Assembly: GCA_016201465.1 (NCBI GenBank) | Contig: JACQCV010000016.1 | Span: 1-36,289 of the forward strand | DNA: 36,289 nt | Direction: 5' to 3' | Source of the DNA: Candidatus Vogelbacteria bacterium | GTDB lineage: Bacteria > Patescibacteriota > Minisyncoccia > Phycocordibacterales > UBA12445 | In this document: positions 33,853-36,289 of the stretch, piece after piece | Layout of the letters: each line of letters begins with the position of its first letter | How positions within the stretch are numbered: the stretch's first letter is position 1 | Translations under genes and position numbers: made by a program | The notes under the pieces: model-generated | Told to the model about the DNA's origin: nothing | The model's input: only the letters and a program-made list of their open reading frames with translations | The model's database searches: none

Positions 33853-34341
33853 CTAAACATTCTTCTTTGCTATCTGATCAAGCGACATTACGAAGCCCTG
33901 AATTGGGGCATTCATAACGTTGAGTAATTGACCAAGTAGAACTTCCCTGGATGGAATCTTCGACAACGCGATCATTTCAGATGCGCTCATAAACTTACCT
34001 CCAAGAATGCCTCCGACAATCGAGATCTTCTCTTTCAGCTTCGACTTAAACTCGGCAACAGATTTTGCGGGAAGCACTGAGTCATTTCCATATGCGATAG
34101 ATATCTGTCCTTCAAGCTTCGGCATATCACCGGAAATTTTTGTCTCAGACAAAGCTCTCTTTATGAGGGTTTTTTTGGAGACCATATAGCCGATACCCTT
34201 CTCCCTTAAGCCACTTCTGATGGCATTAGAATCTGCCGATGTAAGCTTTCCAAAATTAACGAATACTGCCGATTCCGCGCCTCCAATTTTCTCAACCAGC
34301 TTGCTTGAGATCTCTTTCTTTTGTGCTTTTTTTAATGGCAT
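33853..34341 (-). CDS. rplJ: 50S ribosomal protein L10
   Basis: MPLKKAQKKEISSKLVEKIGGAESAVFVNFGKLTSADSNAIRSGLREKGIGYMVSKKTLIKRAL; upstream of rplL. Confidence 0.93.
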   Translation of the reverse strand: MPLKKAQKKEISSKLVEKIGGAESAVFVNFGKLTSADSNAIRSGLREKGIGYMVSKKTLIKRALSETKISGDMPKLEGQISIAYGNDSVLPAKSVAEFKSKLKEKISIVGGILGGKFMSASEMIALSKIPSREVLLGQLLNVMNAPIQGFVMSLDQIAKKNV

Positions 34342-34352
34342 ACAAATTTAAA

Positions 34353-34450
34353 ACGGCCCGAAGGCCGTGATTGACATTTCATCCATGTATATAGATGAAC
34401 CTTATCGACCCTGAGCAGGACTTATGTCGTTCAAGGTTGAACCTTGAACG
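34353..34450 (-). promoter_or_regulatory. rplJ 5' leader with two hairpins (possible L10-leader-like region)
   Basis: Minus-strand ACGGCC-TTCG-GGCCGT (34353-34368) and CGTTCAAGG-TTCAA-CCTTGAACG (34428-34450). Confidence 0.45.
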
Positions 34451-34483
34451 ATTGCCTACCTTCTTCGGTATTGAGTAGTATAA

Positions 34484-34515
34484 TAAAAAATCTCCCGATG
34501 TCAACCGGGAGATAG
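34484..34515 (-). terminator. intrinsic terminator (minus strand)
   Basis: Minus-strand ATCTCCCG-GTTGACAT-CGGGAGAT followed by TTTTTTATT. Confidence 0.8.
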
Positions 34516-34548
34516 AACTTGGGGCCTTAGACCCCAAGTAAACAGGTA

Positions 34549-36289
34549 TCAAGCGCTGGCCTTTAACACTGATCGAGTTTTTCGTATTGGGCAAGAAAGC
34601 TCTCCGGCCGGGGACGGTAAACGTCCCAACAACCTTCCAACTAACTCTCCCGTCACTTCGATCATACTGTTGGCACCTCTCTTTTTTGAATAGGCACTTG
34701 GATCGAATAACAACCTATAAAAGATCTTGGAACAAACAGAATTGAGTGCTCTGGCTCCGGTCTCGGCCGGACACTCCTTAGCGATCGCCTCGAGAGCATC
34801 TTCTGTAACTAATAGCTCAAACCCCTTGATGCTAAAAAGTTTCTTGTATCGGGTCAGGCACGAATTCTCAGCCCTTCGCAAAATCTCAATCTTATCGTCA
34901 AGCGTTAGGTCATCTAGGGCAACCACTACCGGCAGTCGACCAAGGAGTTCGGGCTTGAGTCCGTATTCAATAAGATCCTCTGGAGTAACGTTGGAAAAAG
35001 AAACTGACCCATTAATTTTGGTTTTGGAGTCAGCTCCGAAACCGATCTTATAACTACCCTTTGACATTCTTTTGCTAATAATGTTGGCCAAAGAATTCGA
35101 ACCATTATCTTGGAAGGCGCCCGCCACCACAAAAAGCAGATTCTTGGTATTAAGAGAGAGTTTGGTCTTTAGATCTTTGGCGTCTTTTGAAGACGGACCC
35201 GAGTCGAGTAAAACCTCTTCCTCTTCTAACCATCCAATCATCTCATCTTGAAGAACATGTCCAAAGAAATCGTTGTCTCGGATGTTTGCAAGCTTATCGA
35301 TCTCATCAAGAAAGATAATTCCGTACGGCGCGTCATCCTTAGTCTTCTCTCTAACTGAGATAAAAATCTGCGAGAGATTAATACCTTTATATCCCTCAGA
35401 TGATTTACCAGAAAGCTTTGTCTCTAGATAGAGCAGTCCAGCTTTTTTGGCAAGAAGAGACATCATGTACGTCTTGCCAACACCAGACGAACCAAGGAGA
35501 AATATGTTGTCTTTAGGCAGATCGTGGTCGCTAGTCTTGACCTTCATCATGTAAGCCGAGAAGGCCGTGGCCACCAGAACCTTAGTTTTTAGCTGACCGA
35601 TAATGAATCTGTCGAGGTAAGCGACAATATTCTTTGGATTATCCCAATCAATCTCGGGCTCACCAACGGCTGGATCGTCGTCGATTGAAGTTGGCAAATT
35701 CTCCGCCTCACCCGAGGGAGAAAAACAGATAGCCTGCTGGGTTATAAAAGCAAATTTCCCTTTTGGTTCATCTACTTCAAACTTCTTCGACACCAGCAAC
35801 TGCCTAAATTTCTTTTCAAGTTCGTTTTGTGAGTCCCCAAAACCGTGTTCAGATGAAAATAAATCCCCTTTGCTCGTGTAGTAAATACTATGCATGGTAA
35901 GATTATTGGCCTTGGCAAATATAAGTACGACAGGCAGACCGTTGTCTGATTCTCCTTTTACCATTAGAGGAAATGATTTGTTGTCATCTGAAGAATCAAA
36001 TTTCTCCAATCCACCACCACCCCATCCTGTGATATACATTACTTCATCGTATGGAACCGGAGATTCGATAAACTTTAATTCGTTGTTAACATGGAGAAAT
36101 CTTTTCTGGGCACCGCTAAATACCATGAAACCAATCTTAATCGGCAGTAGGTACTCAATGTTTCGCAAATAGCCATAAAGTTGCCCACCGACAAAAGTAG
36201 CAGGGACCGCATAAAACTCCGAAGATTGTTTATCACCCTCTTTGTTCTTGTAGGGCAGATTAATTACACGACTACGTATGACAAGGTTC
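34549..36289 (-). CDS. ClpX/HslU-like AAA+ ATPase with long unrelated N-terminal region; 5' end beyond the window
   Basis: GSSGVGKTYMMSLLAKKAG; GIIFLDEIDKLAN; LKPELLGRLPVVVALDDL; TGARALNSVCSKI. The frame stays open to the window edge (…NLVIRSRVINLPYKNKEGDKQSSEFYAVPATFVGGQLYGYLRNIEYLLP), so the listed start at 36168 is not the real start. Confidence 0.85.
   Translation of the reverse strand, partial: NLVIRSRVINLPYKNKEGDKQSSEFYAVPATFVGGQLYGYLRNIEYLLPIKIGFMVFSGAQKRFLHVNNELKFIESPVPYDEVMYITGWGGGGLEKFDSSDDNKSFPLMVKGESDNGLPVVLIFAKANNLTMHSIYYTSKGDLFSSEHGFGDSQNELEKKFRQLLVSKKFEVDEPKGKFAFITQQAICFSPSGEAENLPTSIDDDPAVGEPEIDWDNPKNIVAYLDRFIIGQLKTKVLVATAFSAYMMKVKTSDHDLPKDNIFLLGSSGVGKTYMMSLLAKKAGLLYLETKLSGKSSEGYKGINLSQIFISVREKTKDDAPYGIIFLDEIDKLANIRDNDFFGHVLQDEMIGWLEEEEVLLDSGPSSKDAKDLKTKLSLNTKNLLFVVAGAFQDNGSNSLANIISKRMSKGSYKIGFGADSKTKINGSVSFSNVTPEDLIEYGLKPELLGRLPVVVALDDLTLDDKIEILRRAENSCLTRYKKLFSIKGFELLVTEDALEAIAKECPAETGARALNSVCSKIFYRLLFDPSAYSKKRGANSMIEVTGELVGRLLGRLPSPAGELSCPIRKTRSVLKASA

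Overview
The window looks like a chromosomal segment of a Patescibacteria/CPR-type bacterium (my inference from gene content and compact layout). It carries ftsE-ftsX, prfB (RF2), rplJ-rplL, rlmB, a TrmB-like regulator, an ABC-F ATPase, dsbB/dsbA-like genes, HicBA, a GH84-like glycosidase, a calpain-like protease, an M28 peptidase, two unusual ClpX/ClpA-like AAA+ proteins, an ApbE plus FMN-binding-domain pair at the left edge, and six tRNA genes. The most interesting signal is non-coding. Two related ~120-140 bp elements lie directly downstream of tRNA-Gln(CTG) (about 9011-9147) and tRNA-Asp(GTC) (about 25637-25757). They share a covarying 9-bp hairpin with an identical CTGC loop, a covarying P2 helix, a GTTTTG/CAAAAC helix, and conserved islands GGACTYGAATGKCGGA, GAGMCAGTG and AGYCGAGG. 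In each, two arms flanking the first hairpin are complementary to the 3' T-arm and 3' acceptor strand of that element's own upstream tRNA, including the position where the two tRNAs differ. I do not recognise this as a described family. Other notable items are a ~60-nt imperfect inverted repeat filling the rplJ-rplL spacer, a non-canonical initiator tRNA, a transporter ATPase gene lacking its Q-loop and signature region, and a frameshifted gene. All calls come from reading the sequence; no search or folding software was run.
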